Assembly: GCF_018343545.2 (NCBI RefSeq)
Contig: NZ_JAGYPE020000050.1
Coordinates: 1 to 40,675, forward strand
Source of the DNA: Neobacillus citreus
GTDB lineage: Bacteria > Bacillota > Bacilli > Bacillales > Cytobacillaceae
DNA length: 40,675 nt
Reading direction: 5' to 3'
Shown here piece after piece: positions 8,007 to 17,032 of this stretch. The notes below the pieces were generated by a model, which saw only the letters and a program-made list of their open reading frames with translations, was not told the origin of the DNA and searched no databases. Both the position numbers and the translations under genes were made by a program. Every line of letters starts with the position of its first letter. Position 1 is the first letter of the stretch.

Positions 8007-8036
8007 AAAGGCTGACAGGATTGTCAGCCTTTTTTA
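8007..8036 (+). terminator. Terminator of cspD, shared with ypeQ-like gene
   Basis: AAAGGCTGACA-GGAT-TGTCAGCCTTT followed by a T-run. Its right side overlaps the stop codon of the convergent zinc-finger gene, and the left flank can act for the opposite strand. Confidence 0.85.
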
Positions 8037-8219
8037 CGTCAGCTTTTTTCCATATTCCTGAATTTTTTGCCCGACAGTACATTGTGAAATGCAAAACCGG
8101 TGGGCCGTTCTCCGGCCCCCTTCCCTTTTTAGTTGCCGATGTACAAAACAGCCTTCACAGTATTCATTCAGCAAATGTTCCACTTGAGTAAAAAGAGCTT
8201 TTCTGGCTGATTCTTTCAC
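8034..8219 (-). CDS. ypeQ: YpeQ-like zinc-finger protein
   Basis: 61 aa from a GTG start. The open frame extends much further upstream (to 8378) but that part lies inside the RNase HI-like gene in another frame. I placed the start at GTG 8219, with GGGGTG upstream. The cysteines form a CEGC...RFCISQC pattern (residues 21-24 and 43-47) with His27 and His40 close by, as in the short YpeQ-type zinc-finger proteins; the ending CTVGQKIQEYGKKL is also typical. Function unknown. It follows the RNase HI-like gene by 22 nt, as ypeP-ypeQ do in B. subtilis. Confidence 0.8.
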   Translation of the reverse strand: MKESARKALFTQVEHLLNEYCEGCFVHRQLKREGGRRTAHRFCISQCTVGQKIQEYGKKLT

Positions 8220-8241
8220 AAAGATTAGACACCCCGTTCCA

Positions 8242-8898
8242 TTATAGAATAATCGTTTTCGCAAAGATATTTTTTCCTTCCAACGCCTGGGTTGCAAGCT
8301 TATCAGCTTCTTTATTGTCATTTCGTGGGATAGCTGTGTATTTTGGATAAATGCCAAGTTGTTTAATTTTTTCCTCAATCCGGTCCAGCCAACGGTTCAA
8401 GTTTTCTTCATAACAAGGCCATTCACCCTCCAGCTGTTTTAATACGACCTGGGAGTCACCTTTAAATTCGCATGATTGATGCTGCACACCTAGATCTTCC
8501 AAAATATTAAGGGCAAAATAAAAAGCGGCATATTCTGCCTCGTTGTTTGTATCCATTTCATCAAAAAGTTCATTGGCGCGAATACGGTATTTCTTTTTTC
8601 CCTGCTGAAAAAAGATAACTGCGCCAAGACCAGCCTGATTGGTTTCCTTGTGAAATCCGCCATCAAAATAAACGGTTATTTCTTGAGGTTCCTCTTCTAT
8701 TTCTGTCAGCAGCTTTTTCATTTCCTTTAAAATCCAAGATGTTCCTTTTTCATCATAAAAATACAGGTCGACCGCTTTCCCCAATCGCTCGAGCTCTTCC
8801 CCAAGCTGGATAGCTGTTTCAGCGGAAGCCCAGTCGGAAGTACATTTCACTTTTTCATTACTTTTTAATTTATGCACCCATTCAAGCTTATATTTCAC
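8242..8898 (-). CDS. ypeP: RNase HI-like protein YpeP
   Basis: 218 aa: an N-terminal extension of about 70 residues followed by an RNase H fold. All four acidic catalytic positions are present: Asp in VYFDGG (about residue 78), Glu in NNEAEY (about 119), Asp in KGDSQVV (about 148) and Asp in DNKEADKLA (about 197). This suggests a real nuclease acting on RNA in RNA-DNA hybrids, unlike the YpdQ-type paralogues said to lack residues. Start is GTG after AAAGGTTG. Probably co-transcribed with the downstream zinc-finger gene. Confidence 0.85.
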   Translation of the reverse strand: MKYKLEWVHKLKSNEKVKCTSDWASAETAIQLGEELERLGKAVDLYFYDEKGTSWILKEMKKLLTEIEEEPQEITVYFDGGFHKETNQAGLGAVIFFQQGKKKYRIRANELFDEMDTNNEAEYAAFYFALNILEDLGVQHQSCEFKGDSQVVLKQLEGEWPCYEENLNRWLDRIEEKIKQLGIYPKYTAIPRNDNKEADKLATQALEGKNIFAKTIIL

Positions 8899-9076
8899 TG
8901 ATATTCAACCTTTCTAATTGATTATTATGGTAAATAATGTATCCATCTATATAAATTCATTTATATCATACCCAGAAGCGTCATAGAAAATATTTTCCTG
9001 CAACGTATAAGTAATATATGATAAACTTTCAGTTAGGTAATGATGGGGGAATTTTGAAAACGGAGGCACTAGCACC

Positions 9077-9997
9077 ATGAAAAAACCACTGTTCGCAGAT
9101 TTAAGCCTGCTTTTAGTGACAATGATTTGGGGAATGACATTTGTTTTAGTGCAAAATGCGATAGACTTTTTGGAGCCATTTTCGTTTAATGGAATACGCT
9201 TCTTTATTGCCGCAGTTTTGCTCTTTTTCGCTTTAATCCTATTTGAAAGAAAGCAGCTTAAACAAATAAATATAAAATTAATTATTTCCGGAGTTTTTAT
9301 TGGATTTTGGCTCTATTTGGGTTATGTTACGCAAACAATCGGCCTTTTGTATACAACATCTTCGAAAGCCGGTTTTATCACCGGGCTCAGTGTTGTTCTT
9401 GTCCCTTTATTTTCGATGTTTTTAATGAAACAAATTCCAGGTAAAAACGCGATTTTTGGTGTTCTTACGGCGACTGTTGGCTTGTTTCTGCTGACCCTGA
9501 CGGATATATCAGCATTAAATATTGGCGATGGATTTGTTTTTGTTTGTGCCATCAGCTTTGCGATGCACATTATTTTAACAGGAAAATTCTCAAGCAGATA
9601 TCCGACTTTACTTTTGACCGTTATCCAAATCTCAACTGTTGCTATTCTTTCCACTATTTCTTCTTTCATTTTTGAAGATTGGCGGAAGTCATTTCGGATT
9701 GACATTTTATTATCACAAGATGTTTTGATTGCTTTGGTTATTACCAGTATTTTTGCAACAGCAATTGCTTTCTTTATTCAAACAAACTTTCAAAAGTATA
9801 CATCTGCAACAAGGGTTGCCCTTATTTTTGCCATGGAACCGGTTTTTGCAGCCATTACGGGCTATTTCTGGGCGCAGGAACGTTTATCCTCCAGTGCTTT
9901 AATTGGCTGCATCCTTATTTTTATGGGAATGATTTTCGCCGAACTGCCGGCTAAGAAAATCTTCATATTAAGAAAAAACAAAAGTATCGGAAGCTAA
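9077..9997 (+). CDS. EamA/DMT family transporter
   Basis: 306 aa with about ten hydrophobic helices arranged as two EamA repeats (about residues 7-140 and 150-290), the fold of drug/metabolite transporters. The substrate cannot be inferred. The N-terminal MIWGMTFVLVQNAIDFLEPF and the second-half ATAIAFFIQTNFQKYTSATR...EPVFAAITG are typical of the superfamily. Start ATG follows CGGAGG with a 10-nt gap. Its TAA stop is the first codon of repeat copy 2. Confidence 0.9.
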   Translation: MKKPLFADLSLLLVTMIWGMTFVLVQNAIDFLEPFSFNGIRFFIAAVLLFFALILFERKQLKQINIKLIISGVFIGFWLYLGYVTQTIGLLYTTSSKAGFITGLSVVLVPLFSMFLMKQIPGKNAIFGVLTATVGLFLLTLTDISALNIGDGFVFVCAISFAMHIILTGKFSSRYPTLLLTVIQISTVAILSTISSFIFEDWRKSFRIDILLSQDVLIALVITSIFATAIAFFIQTNFQKYTSATRVALIFAMEPVFAAITGYFWAQERLSSSALIGCILIFMGMIFAELPAKKIFILRKNKSIGS

Positions 9998-10076
9998 ATG
10001 GAAACTCGCCGATTGGCGAGTCCGATAGGACGGTTCATGAGGCGTAGTTGAATTTATACTTTCCTATTAGCGAAAA
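9995..10076 (+). repeat. Terminator-associated structured repeat, copy 2 (internal deletion)
   Basis: Begins TAAATGGAAACTCGCC and ends CCTATTAGCGAAAA. Hairpins A and B are intact. The left arm and loop of hairpin C (33 nt compared with copy 1) are missing, with the join at AATTTAT, a 7-bp sequence present at both edges in copy 1. The small ORF remains open: METRRLASPIGRFMRRS (9998-10051). As in copy 1, it directly follows a plus-strand stop codon and abuts the terminator of the leftward gene at 10108. Confidence 0.85.
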
Positions 10077-10107
10077 AAGAAGCTGACTTATAGGTCAGCC
10101 TCCTTTT
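10073..10107 (-). terminator. Bidirectional terminator between repeat copy 2 and the 89-aa gene
   Basis: GCTGACT-TATA-GGTCAGC flanked by an A-rich run on the left and a T-run on the right, so it can serve either strand. Confidence 0.7.
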
Positions 10108-10377
10108 TTAGATTGCCAACAATTCGTGATTTTTCACAAAACTGATGGCGTCTTTTCTGTTGTTTATTTGATTTTGGATAAAGGTTTCCAGTAAGGAAAC
10201 ATAAAAGCTGCCATCAAAGCTTTTCTGTGCTTTTAAGGTCAGTTCAATTGCTGTATTAATTATCTCATCGGAAGCATTTGTGTAATGTTTTCCGAAGTAA
10301 ATAAAGCCGATTGCATCCTCTTGAAATTGGAAGCCTTTTCCCTTCAAGTAATGCAAATATTCCTCAACCGTCCGCAC
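10108..10377 (-). CDS. Conserved Bacillaceae protein, DUF6123-like
   Basis: 89 aa, GTG start with GAGAGGG upstream. Soluble, probably mostly helical; contains GFIYFGKHYTNASDEIINTA. This resembles what I remember as the DUF6123 family, but I cannot verify it. No function is known to me. It is followed by the terminator that borders repeat copy 2. Confidence 0.7.
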   Translation of the reverse strand: MRTVEEYLHYLKGKGFQFQEDAIGFIYFGKHYTNASDEIINTAIELTLKAQKSFDGSFYVSLLETFIQNQINNRKDAISFVKNHELLAI

Positions 10378-10418
10378 TGATGATCCAACCCTCTCCCGTA
10401 AATCTAGAAATATCCCCT

Positions 10419-10910
10419 TTAAAATCTTAGCTTAAATTTCGACATTTTTCTATCTTTTTCTGTGCATTTATGACCAATTATCCCGACCAATACTCCTAAA
10501 AGCGCGCCGCCAAGCACTTCCTCAGGCTGATGGCCCAGGACTTCCTTCAGCTTTGTTGGCGGCTTTTCTTTAAACTCTACACTTTCTTTTTCATTGATTT
10601 TGTCGATTAATTCATTCATTGAATTTACTCTTAACGTCAGTTCACCCGTTTGCCTTCGGACTCCTTGGGCATCATACATAACAATTAAGCCATAGATAAG
10701 GGACAAAGCAAAATCAATGGTCGGCAATCCCCTTTTTAATGCGATATAGGTGGTTAGAGTAGCGACTCCTGCAGAATGGGAGCTTGGCATTCCACCTGTT
10801 CCAAAAAAGACTTCCGGCCGCCATTCCTTCTTTTTGAAATACTGAATCGGAATTTTCATCCCCTGGGCGAGTCCAATGCTTAAAAGTGCTAAATAAACAG
10901 CCTTGTTCAT
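10419..10910 (-). CDS. Divergent PAP2 (DUF212) family membrane protein
   Basis: 163 aa. The open frame runs to 11303 but everything upstream of ATG 10910 is unrelated sequence (the sspL region antisense and a kinase remnant). ATG 10910 follows AGAGGTGAT at good distance and gives the N-terminus MNKAVYLALLSIGLAQGMKIP. The signature TGGMPSSHSAGV (about residues 38-49) and YDAQGVRRQTGE match the YuiD-like divergent PAP2 family of integral membrane proteins. Phosphatase activity is unproven for this branch. About 4-5 membrane helices. Confidence 0.88.
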   Translation of the reverse strand: MNKAVYLALLSIGLAQGMKIPIQYFKKKEWRPEVFFGTGGMPSSHSAGVATLTTYIALKRGLPTIDFALSLIYGLIVMYDAQGVRRQTGELTLRVNSMNELIDKINEKESVEFKEKPPTKLKEVLGHQPEEVLGGALLGVLVGIIGHKCTEKDRKMSKFKLRF

Positions 10911-10942
10911 TTGATCACCTCTACCTTTATTGTGAAGAAAGA

Positions 10943-10972
10943 TGAGTTTAATTATTCCGGATGGAGATACTA
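10943..10972 (+). promoter_or_regulatory. Possible SigG-type promoter of sspL
   Basis: TGAGTT (10943-10948), 17-nt gap, GATACTA (10966-10972). This resembles the forespore SigG pattern TGAATA...CATACTA and sits about 20 nt ahead of the sspL start, as expected for a small acid-soluble spore protein gene. Confidence 0.45.
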
Positions 10973-10992
10973 AAAAAGTGGAGGTGACTTGT

Positions 10993-11133
10993 ATGACCAA
11001 AAAGGTAAGCAATAACCGCGGCGCTAAAGCACCTGGTGTAAATCCACAAGGATATGGCCAGGATGCCGAGTTTGCTGAAGAGCCAAAAAGCAAACTGGAA
11101 AATAGAGCAAAGAAATCAAATACAAAAATATAA
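10993..11133 (+). CDS. sspL: Small acid-soluble spore protein SspL
   Basis: 46 aa, basic and hydrophilic; the C-terminal half KLENRAKKSNTKI matches B. subtilis SspL (ELEERAKKSNTKR). Minor SASPs accumulate in the forespore core. An in-frame ATG at 10942 exists, but ATG 10993 has GTGGAGGTGA and gives the family length. Followed at once by a terminator, so it is monocistronic. Confidence 0.85.
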   Translation: MTKKVSNNRGAKAPGVNPQGYGQDAEFAEEPKSKLENRAKKSNTKI

Positions 11134-11143
11134 AATGGCAGAA

Positions 11144-11178
11144 AAAAAAGGCTGTCCATCAGGCAGCCTTTCTTTGCT
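11144..11178 (+). terminator. Rho-independent terminator of sspL
   Basis: AAAGGCTG pairs with CAGCCTTT around a 9-nt loop, followed by CTTT. The region overlaps the downstream end of the kinase remnant on the other strand. Confidence 0.7.
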
Positions 11179-11186
11179 TTATGAAA

Positions 11187-11459
11187 TTGTCTTTCGGTTC
11201 TCCAACAGAAATTTTCCATATTCGATTGGTGTTCATTCACCAACACAGCTGACCCAAAATCAATAATTTTAACCGTTTCCGGATTTTCCTCTGAAATGAT
11301 CACATTATGGGGAGTAATATCGCAGTGCAGTATGCCGTGCTGATGAACTGCCTTTAAGCCCTGTAATATTTTGAGCGTTATTTGGATGGCTGATTTTTGC
11401 TGACGCGGTTTGCTTTTTTAAAATGCCCCAGTTTTTCTCCAGGATGATGAGACAACCAG
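11187..11459 (-). pseudogene. Remnant of a Ser/Thr protein kinase-like gene
   Basis: On the minus strand, frame stop-bounded at 11418, a translation reads LKILQGLKAVHQHGILHCD followed by ITPHNVII and then IIDFGSA. These are kinase subdomains VIb (HxD...N) and VII (DFG). Just upstream, in another frame, HHPGEKLGHFKKANRVSKNQPS continues the same protein after a frameshift near 11385-11395. There is no N-lobe (no glycine loop or Lys) and the reading frame runs into the sspL terminator after CWRTERQ. Truncated at both ends plus frameshifted, it cannot make an active kinase. It starts within a few bases of the ypcP stop. Confidence 0.7.
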
Positions 11460-11464
11460 GGTCA

Positions 11465-12358
11465 TTAGGAAATATGTGCTTCCACCTGAGGGAAAAGCCT
11501 GCCAAGGCCGCGAAGCTCCAATTCCATTAATTTATTTTCCGCCTTTTCTTTCTCGATTTTAAGGCTGGCACTTTCCAGACTGCAATTTACTGGAACATCA
11601 CATTTGATTTCCGCCAGTTTTCTGGACAGGTGAAGCATGTCCAAATCCTGCTCAATTTTGATTTTTTGGGATTTTGACAGTTTGTCCAAATTGGAGATAA
11701 TTCCTTCAACATGTTCAAACTCTTGCAATAGCTTCAGAGCTGTTTTTTCACCGATTCCTTTAACACCAGGGTAATTGTCGCTAGTATCACCCATTAATGC
11801 CTTTAGGTCGACCATTTGTCTAGGCGTAATACCTTTCTCTTCCTTAAAGGTCTGCGGTGTATGGACCAAGTAATTTCCATATCCTTTTTTCATTAAAATG
11901 ACCGAAATTCTGTCATCAAGCAACTGAAGAATATCCTGATCCCCGGTCAAGATGGACACATGGGCTTCTTCCTTCGCATGATTAGCAATAGTACCAATAC
12001 AATCATCCGCCTCAAATCCTGCCAAACCAATATTGGGGATATCGAATGACTCGACCACTTCTTTAACAAGGTCAAACTGCGGAATTAATTCAACCGGTGC
12101 TTCACCGCGATTTCCTTTATAGTCAGGAAAAAGTTCGGTTCGGAAGGTTTTGCTGCCCATATCCCAGCACACGGCAAGATGGGTTGGCTTAAAGGTCGAA
12201 ACGGCTGTGAACATATGCTTCACAAAACCATGAATCCCATTTGTCGGGATCCCTTTTGAATTTATCATAAACTGCCCTGTTACGGCCGTTGCGTAAAAAG
12301 CGCGGAACAAAAGGGCCATACCATCGACAAGCATAAGCGAAGGCTTTTGATTCGTCAT
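11465..12358 (-). CDS. ypcP: 5'-3' exonuclease YpcP (PolA-type 5' nuclease)
   Basis: 297 aa, equivalent to the N-terminal 5'-nuclease domain of DNA polymerase I without the polymerase. Metal-binding acidic motifs are seen: LVDGMALLFRAF (residue 12), CWDMGS (about 65), GFEADDCIGTIA (about 115), LTGDQDILQL (about 138) and MGDTSDNYPGVKGIGEKTA (helix-hairpin-helix, about 190). In B. subtilis this enzyme overlaps with PolA in removing RNA primers and flaps (family knowledge). Start ATG follows AGGAGG. Confidence 0.94.
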   Translation of the reverse strand: MTNQKPSLMLVDGMALLFRAFYATAVTGQFMINSKGIPTNGIHGFVKHMFTAVSTFKPTHLAVCWDMGSKTFRTELFPDYKGNRGEAPVELIPQFDLVKEVVESFDIPNIGLAGFEADDCIGTIANHAKEEAHVSILTGDQDILQLLDDRISVILMKKGYGNYLVHTPQTFKEEKGITPRQMVDLKALMGDTSDNYPGVKGIGEKTALKLLQEFEHVEGIISNLDKLSKSQKIKIEQDLDMLHLSRKLAEIKCDVPVNCSLESASLKIEKEKAENKLMELELRGLGRLFPQVEAHIS

Positions 12359-12427
12359 AAAATTGAACCTCCTATGGATGTTTTTTTACAACACGATTTC
12401 TATTATAACATAGGTATGGTTCAAATT

Positions 12428-13255
12428 TTAATCGACTTTATTTTCCTGATAGGAAATCCAGTCGCTGAAACTGCCGGCATAGAGCTTGACCTTCTGAAAT
12501 CCTGCTTCCTTTAAGGCCAAGAAGTTCGGGGTTGCTGTTATTCCGGAACCGCAATAAACAATAATTTCCTGTTCAGGATTCACATCAGAAAACCGCTGCT
12601 TTTGTTCCTCAGCGGATTTGTATTCTCCTCCTGCAAATCCTTCCGTATATGGCTTATTGATGGCCCCCGGAATATGCCCTGCCTTCTTATCAATTGGCTC
12701 GACAATACCTAAATAGCGTTTTTCTTCGCGGGAATCAATCAAAACTACGTTTTCCTTTTTTCCTGCTATAACCTCTTTCACTTCGTCGACGGATGCTAAT
12801 AATTCTGGTTTTATCTGGTGCTGTAATTGAGCTTTAGTGAATGTTGGAATACTTGCTGAAATTGGCAGTCCAGCCTCTGCCCACTGCCTAAATCCGCCAT
12901 TTAAAACATATGCTTTTTCGTGTCCAAGGTACTTCAAGAGCCACCAAAAACGTCCGGCGAATGCACCTTCTCCCTGATCATAGGCCACGACTGTTGTCGT
13001 CTCATCAATCCCTGCCTCCTCAAGCTTGCTTACCAATTCCTGCAAGTCAGGCAATGGGTGGCGTCCGCCATGAGTTTGAACAGGGCTTGATAAATCCTTT
13101 TCCAGATCAAAAAAAACAGCACCCGGCAAATGTCCTTCTAAATATTCCTGTTTCCCCTTCTGCGGGTCAGCCAAGGAAAATCGGCAATCCACAATTCTGA
13201 CTGTGTCGATGTTTAAATTTTGTTCCAGCCATTCCTTCGTAACAATATTTTTCAT
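12428..13255 (-). CDS. Sulfurtransferase, 3-mercaptopyruvate type
   Basis: 275 aa with two rhodanese domains (about residues 5-125 and 150-270). The active-site loop is Cys235 in CGSGITA. CGSGxTA is the loop of 3-mercaptopyruvate sulfurtransferases, whereas thiosulfate sulfurtransferases carry CRKGVT. Probably moves sulfur from mercaptopyruvate to thiols or thioredoxin in the cytosol. ATG preceded by GGGGGAG. Lies 21 nt downstream of dynA and may be read from the same message. Confidence 0.92.
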   Translation of the reverse strand: MKNIVTKEWLEQNLNIDTVRIVDCRFSLADPQKGKQEYLEGHLPGAVFFDLEKDLSSPVQTHGGRHPLPDLQELVSKLEEAGIDETTTVVAYDQGEGAFAGRFWWLLKYLGHEKAYVLNGGFRQWAEAGLPISASIPTFTKAQLQHQIKPELLASVDEVKEVIAGKKENVVLIDSREEKRYLGIVEPIDKKAGHIPGAINKPYTEGFAGGEYKSAEEQKQRFSDVNPEQEIIVYCGSGITATPNFLALKEAGFQKVKLYAGSFSDWISYQENKVD

Positions 13256-13276
13256 TGGGATTCTCCCCCGTTTCTC

Positions 13277-16200
13277 CTAATTTTCAAGCCGCTTTAGTAT
13301 ATCTGTTAAAATTTCGGTTGAAACTCCGCCTTCTAATGCTGCCAATAAACTTAAATAAAAATCATCGGTCTGATCCTTCATTTGCGCTAAAAGAAGCTTG
13401 AATTCATTGTTTAGATTCTTTGCATAATGGTCTTTTAAGCGACTGCCTTGATTTTGCAAATAGTCATCCGCTGGCCCATTTAATACCTGATTAAGTTCAT
13501 CGCTCATCCATTTCTTTTCATTTTTCTCAAAGAAGGACCTTGGATTTTTAAAATAAGATTTTGCTTTTGCAAAAGCTTGCTGTTCCATGGTTTCAAACGC
13601 TATTGGAAAGTCTATTTCTTCTGCCGTACCTTTTTCATATGGTGAAAAGGACAGGTCTTGATTGACGTCCAGAAGTGTCCGAATTTGTGCGGCCTGATAA
13701 TCCCAAAGCAGTTTTTCCATAAACCGCTCGATTCGAACCGTTGTAGCTCTCATTTCCTGAGCAAAATCAAAACCTAAGCTTTCCAAAAATTCATCAAGTG
13801 CCATTTGCAGTGCCTTCTTCAAGTTGCGGCCATCGTCCCTTAAGGTTGAAGGATTAAAGGCCTCTTTAAAGAAATCGCCAAACCGTAAGAAAACCCGTTG
13901 CTTAATATAATAAATTAATTCATCAGCCTCTTGGAACAGGCGGTTTTCCATTGATTCGACCGTTTGTTTTGCAAACAGCTCTTGAATCATATTCTTCTGT
14001 CCTTCAATATCACGGCGTTTTTGTTCTTTAACGTTCTTGTCCTCCAGCGAGCTTTTGATGAGCCGTTCTACCAATTCATGGACACGGTTCAATTCATTCT
14101 GTGCCGCTGAAATCGCCATTTCGGTTAAATCATTTGAAATAAAGTGATAAAAACTATTTTCAAACTGGCTCATCCCTGACCTGGAAACCGCTGCTGAGTC
14201 TATTTTTTCCTTTAAGGCCTCTAGGCTTGATAAAGGATATAGATGCGGATTCCGGATTCCATACTTCACCAGCTGCTCTGAAACATAGTCCACCACCGCT
14301 TCCTTTTCCTCTTCATCTTCGGCGAGGTCAATCGCATTTATAATAAAGAACATTTTGTCCATTTGGAACGATTCCTTTACCCGTCCCAATTGTATTAAAA
14401 ATTCCCGGTCAGCTTTTGAAAAAGCATGGTTATAATACGTGACAAATAATATGGCATCTGAATTTTTGATATAGTCAAAGGCTACTCCTGTATGGCGGGC
14501 ATTGATGGAGTCCGCCCCTGGCGTATCAACGAGCGTAATCCCTTTTCTCGTCAGTTCGCAGTCATAATAGAGTTCAATCCATTCCACGTAACAGGATTTT
14601 TCTTCTTTGGCGACAAAATCGTGAAATTCGTCTAAACTTGTAACCTTAACCGTTCCGAGCAGTTCAACAAAAGAGGCATAACCTTTAAGAAACGCCTGTA
14701 AGAAGGCATAATGAGTCTTCTCAACGATCCCTTCCTGGCTTTGCTCGTAGATGATTCCTTCAATGATTTTAGCGGCAGCCTTGAAATCGGCCGCATGTAA
14801 TTCAAAGACCTTAAGCGAGCGGTTGACGTCATCGAGCATTGCTTCTCGTTCTTTAAACTTTACAAGGACAGTCCCATGCGTATATTCAGCCGTGACTGGT
14901 TTTATTTTATTAATTGCTGCTGTAGTGGGGTTTGGTGAAACCGGTAAAACCTTTTCCCCCATCAGCGCGTTGGCAAAGGACGATTTCCCTGCACTAAACG
15001 CACCGAATAAGGCTACGGTAAAGCCCTGAGTTTCAAGCCGGCCTGCTTTTTCCGCCAATTCACCTGCCAGCTTTTGAAAGCCCGGCAAACCGTTAATTAG
15101 CTTGGAAGCGTTGAGAAGCTTGTCAATGGTGCGTAGCAGACGGTCCTCTGCTTCGTTGTTCCCTTCACCCTTAGAGCCATTATTTGTTGTTTCAGCATGA
15201 CTGATTTGTGCAGGTACTTGCTTGCTTTCCTTCTTCATGTCAGCCTTATGGGAATCCGGTTCCATTTCAGATTTAATTAGTTCAAATTCCTCTTCCTGCA
15301 GGTCGAAAAGTTGGTAATGGCCATCTTCAAGTCCTTGCGGATTGTTCAATAGGTTCATAAGGTTGTTTTCTTTTGCAACAATAGCCTCTTCGTATTTATC
15401 GAGCTCTGTTAAGGCTTTTACATAGCGTTCCTGTTTATTGAATTCCTTGGCAAATTGTTCGTTTAATTTTGACTCCTGTTCCTTTAGTGCATTTAGATAT
15501 TTTTCTTTGAACTCAGCAAGTCGGTTTCGGGCGATCCGTTTTATTTCATTCGCCACATCTTCTGTGTAGTGAAGCAGGTATTCGCCGGATAGGCGGGCAC
15601 CAGGCTTTATCGTGTTGATCAGGACATCTTTAGGAATGGTAACGACATAGCCCTGAGCGAGCCCTAGCAGGTCTCCTTGGTCCAGTTCTGTTTCCTTTAA
15701 TGTACGGAGCAGGAATTCACGTAAATGCCATTCAAGCTGGGATTTTGATTTTTCAAGAATATCCTGATAAAAAATCTCCAGTCGCGCATTTTTTTCCTCT
15801 TGCGTTTTTTGCTTTGAAAAAAGAAAGCCTACTTTAAAATTAGGTTGGCATGCTTCTAGATACTTCTCTGCCATTTCCCTTGTCAGGAAAGGCATAATAT
15901 AAGCATTCTTCAAAATTTGCGCTATTTCTTCATCAAATGACTTTTCCTTAACGTCCGTTCCTCCGGCAAGCCTAGTCAAGCTGTCTTTAATCTGGTGGAA
16001 GGAATTCAACAGACCCTCTTTTTCCTCCTCAGTTAATTCATTTAATAGCTCATGATATGGAAGAAGCTTTTCTTCATCCTGCTTTGCCGCCTGGTTGATA
16101 TGGTCCTGGACGATTTTTTTCAACGAATGGAAAACGGACGGAATAAGCAATTGATCCTTTGCTGCCAATTTATCCGCAATAAATTTCTGTAATGCCTGAA

Positions 16201-16954
16201 ATTCATTGCGGGGGTTCTTTTCATCCTTTAGTGAAGTATAAAAAATCCGTGCCGGTCTAACTCCCCATGAGGCGAAGGCATCAACGACACTTTTTTGAAA
16301 ATCGGCAAAACTTAACTCTTCATCCTTGTGCTTATCAATTTGATTAATAACTAAATAAACCTCTTTACCTGCTTCCGCCAATTCCTTTGTGAACAGGAAA
16401 TTCAACTCTGCCTGGACATGGTTATAGTCCATCACATAAAAGATTAAATCAGCTAGATGGATGGCTGACTCAGTGGCAATGCGGTGGGCATCATCTGCTG
16501 AATCAATTCCCGGTGTGTCCATTATTACGGTATTGGCAGGCAGGTTTGAGTCGCTATGGCTGATCTCGATTTCCTCGATTTTATCGCCATCCTTAGCATA
16601 CCTTTTGACCATTTCATAATCATACGGCGCTAAATAAAGCCGTGGTTTCTCGTTTTTAAAAAAGACCTTGGCATAATCCTCTCCGGACTTTACCTTTACA
16701 AGGTTTGCACTTGTCGGAATTGGACTTGAGGGAAGCAGTTTTTCCCCTACGACCCGGTTGATCATGGTTGATTTGCCTGCGGAAAAATGGCCGCAAAACG
16801 CTATCGCGAATTCGCGGTTTTCTAATTTTCGAGCAAGCTGCTTAATTTTTTGCGCATTTTGAACATCGTTTTGCTCCATTAAATATTCATATATGGCAAT
16901 TATTTTTTGTTTTAATGTTTGTATCGTTTCATTTTGATCGGCTATTTTGATCAT
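13277..16954 (-). CDS. dynA: Bacterial dynamin-like protein DynA (tandem GTPase)
   Basis: 1225 aa formed by two fused dynamin units. First G domain: P-loop GHFSAGKST (55-63), switch Thr in SPIPTSA, DTPGID, and NQIDK. Second: GAFSAGKSS (about residue 650), SPNPTTA, DTPGAD and NAIDLAED. Each is followed by a long helical stalk. B. subtilis DynA (YpbR, 1193 aa) tethers and fuses membranes and protects against phage and pore-forming agents (family knowledge). Start ATG has AAGGGG. The short linker around residues 570-640 is poorly conserved and Glu/Lys-rich. Confidence 0.96.
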   Translation of the reverse strand: MIKIADQNETIQTLKQKIIAIYEYLMEQNDVQNAQKIKQLARKLENREFAIAFCGHFSAGKSTMINRVVGEKLLPSSPIPTSANLVKVKSGEDYAKVFFKNEKPRLYLAPYDYEMVKRYAKDGDKIEEIEISHSDSNLPANTVIMDTPGIDSADDAHRIATESAIHLADLIFYVMDYNHVQAELNFLFTKELAEAGKEVYLVINQIDKHKDEELSFADFQKSVVDAFASWGVRPARIFYTSLKDEKNPRNEFQALQKFIADKLAAKDQLLIPSVFHSLKKIVQDHINQAAKQDEEKLLPYHELLNELTEEEKEGLLNSFHQIKDSLTRLAGGTDVKEKSFDEEIAQILKNAYIMPFLTREMAEKYLEACQPNFKVGFLFSKQKTQEEKNARLEIFYQDILEKSKSQLEWHLREFLLRTLKETELDQGDLLGLAQGYVVTIPKDVLINTIKPGARLSGEYLLHYTEDVANEIKRIARNRLAEFKEKYLNALKEQESKLNEQFAKEFNKQERYVKALTELDKYEEAIVAKENNLMNLLNNPQGLEDGHYQLFDLQEEEFELIKSEMEPDSHKADMKKESKQVPAQISHAETTNNGSKGEGNNEAEDRLLRTIDKLLNASKLINGLPGFQKLAGELAEKAGRLETQGFTVALFGAFSAGKSSFANALMGEKVLPVSPNPTTAAINKIKPVTAEYTHGTVLVKFKEREAMLDDVNRSLKVFELHAADFKAAAKIIEGIIYEQSQEGIVEKTHYAFLQAFLKGYASFVELLGTVKVTSLDEFHDFVAKEEKSCYVEWIELYYDCELTRKGITLVDTPGADSINARHTGVAFDYIKNSDAILFVTYYNHAFSKADREFLIQLGRVKESFQMDKMFFIINAIDLAEDEEEKEAVVDYVSEQLVKYGIRNPHLYPLSSLEALKEKIDSAAVSRSGMSQFENSFYHFISNDLTEMAISAAQNELNRVHELVERLIKSSLEDKNVKEQKRRDIEGQKNMIQELFAKQTVESMENRLFQEADELIYYIKQRVFLRFGDFFKEAFNPSTLRDDGRNLKKALQMALDEFLESLGFDFAQEMRATTVRIERFMEKLLWDYQAAQIRTLLDVNQDLSFSPYEKGTAEEIDFPIAFETMEQQAFAKAKSYFKNPRSFFEKNEKKWMSDELNQVLNGPADDYLQNQGSRLKDHYAKNLNNEFKLLLAQMKDQTDDFYLSLLAALEGGVSTEILTDILKRLEN

Positions 16955-17032
16955 TTAAACTAATTCCCCTTAAACAACATGATAATATGTTTATTTTATA
17001 CGATAAATCGAACTTTTCCTATCTTGACATAC

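Noticed and set aside
10911..11303. N-terminal half of the 294-codon frame fused to the DUF212 protein
   Set aside because: It is antisense to sspL and its terminator and includes the kinase remnant; the true start with a ribosome site is at 10910.
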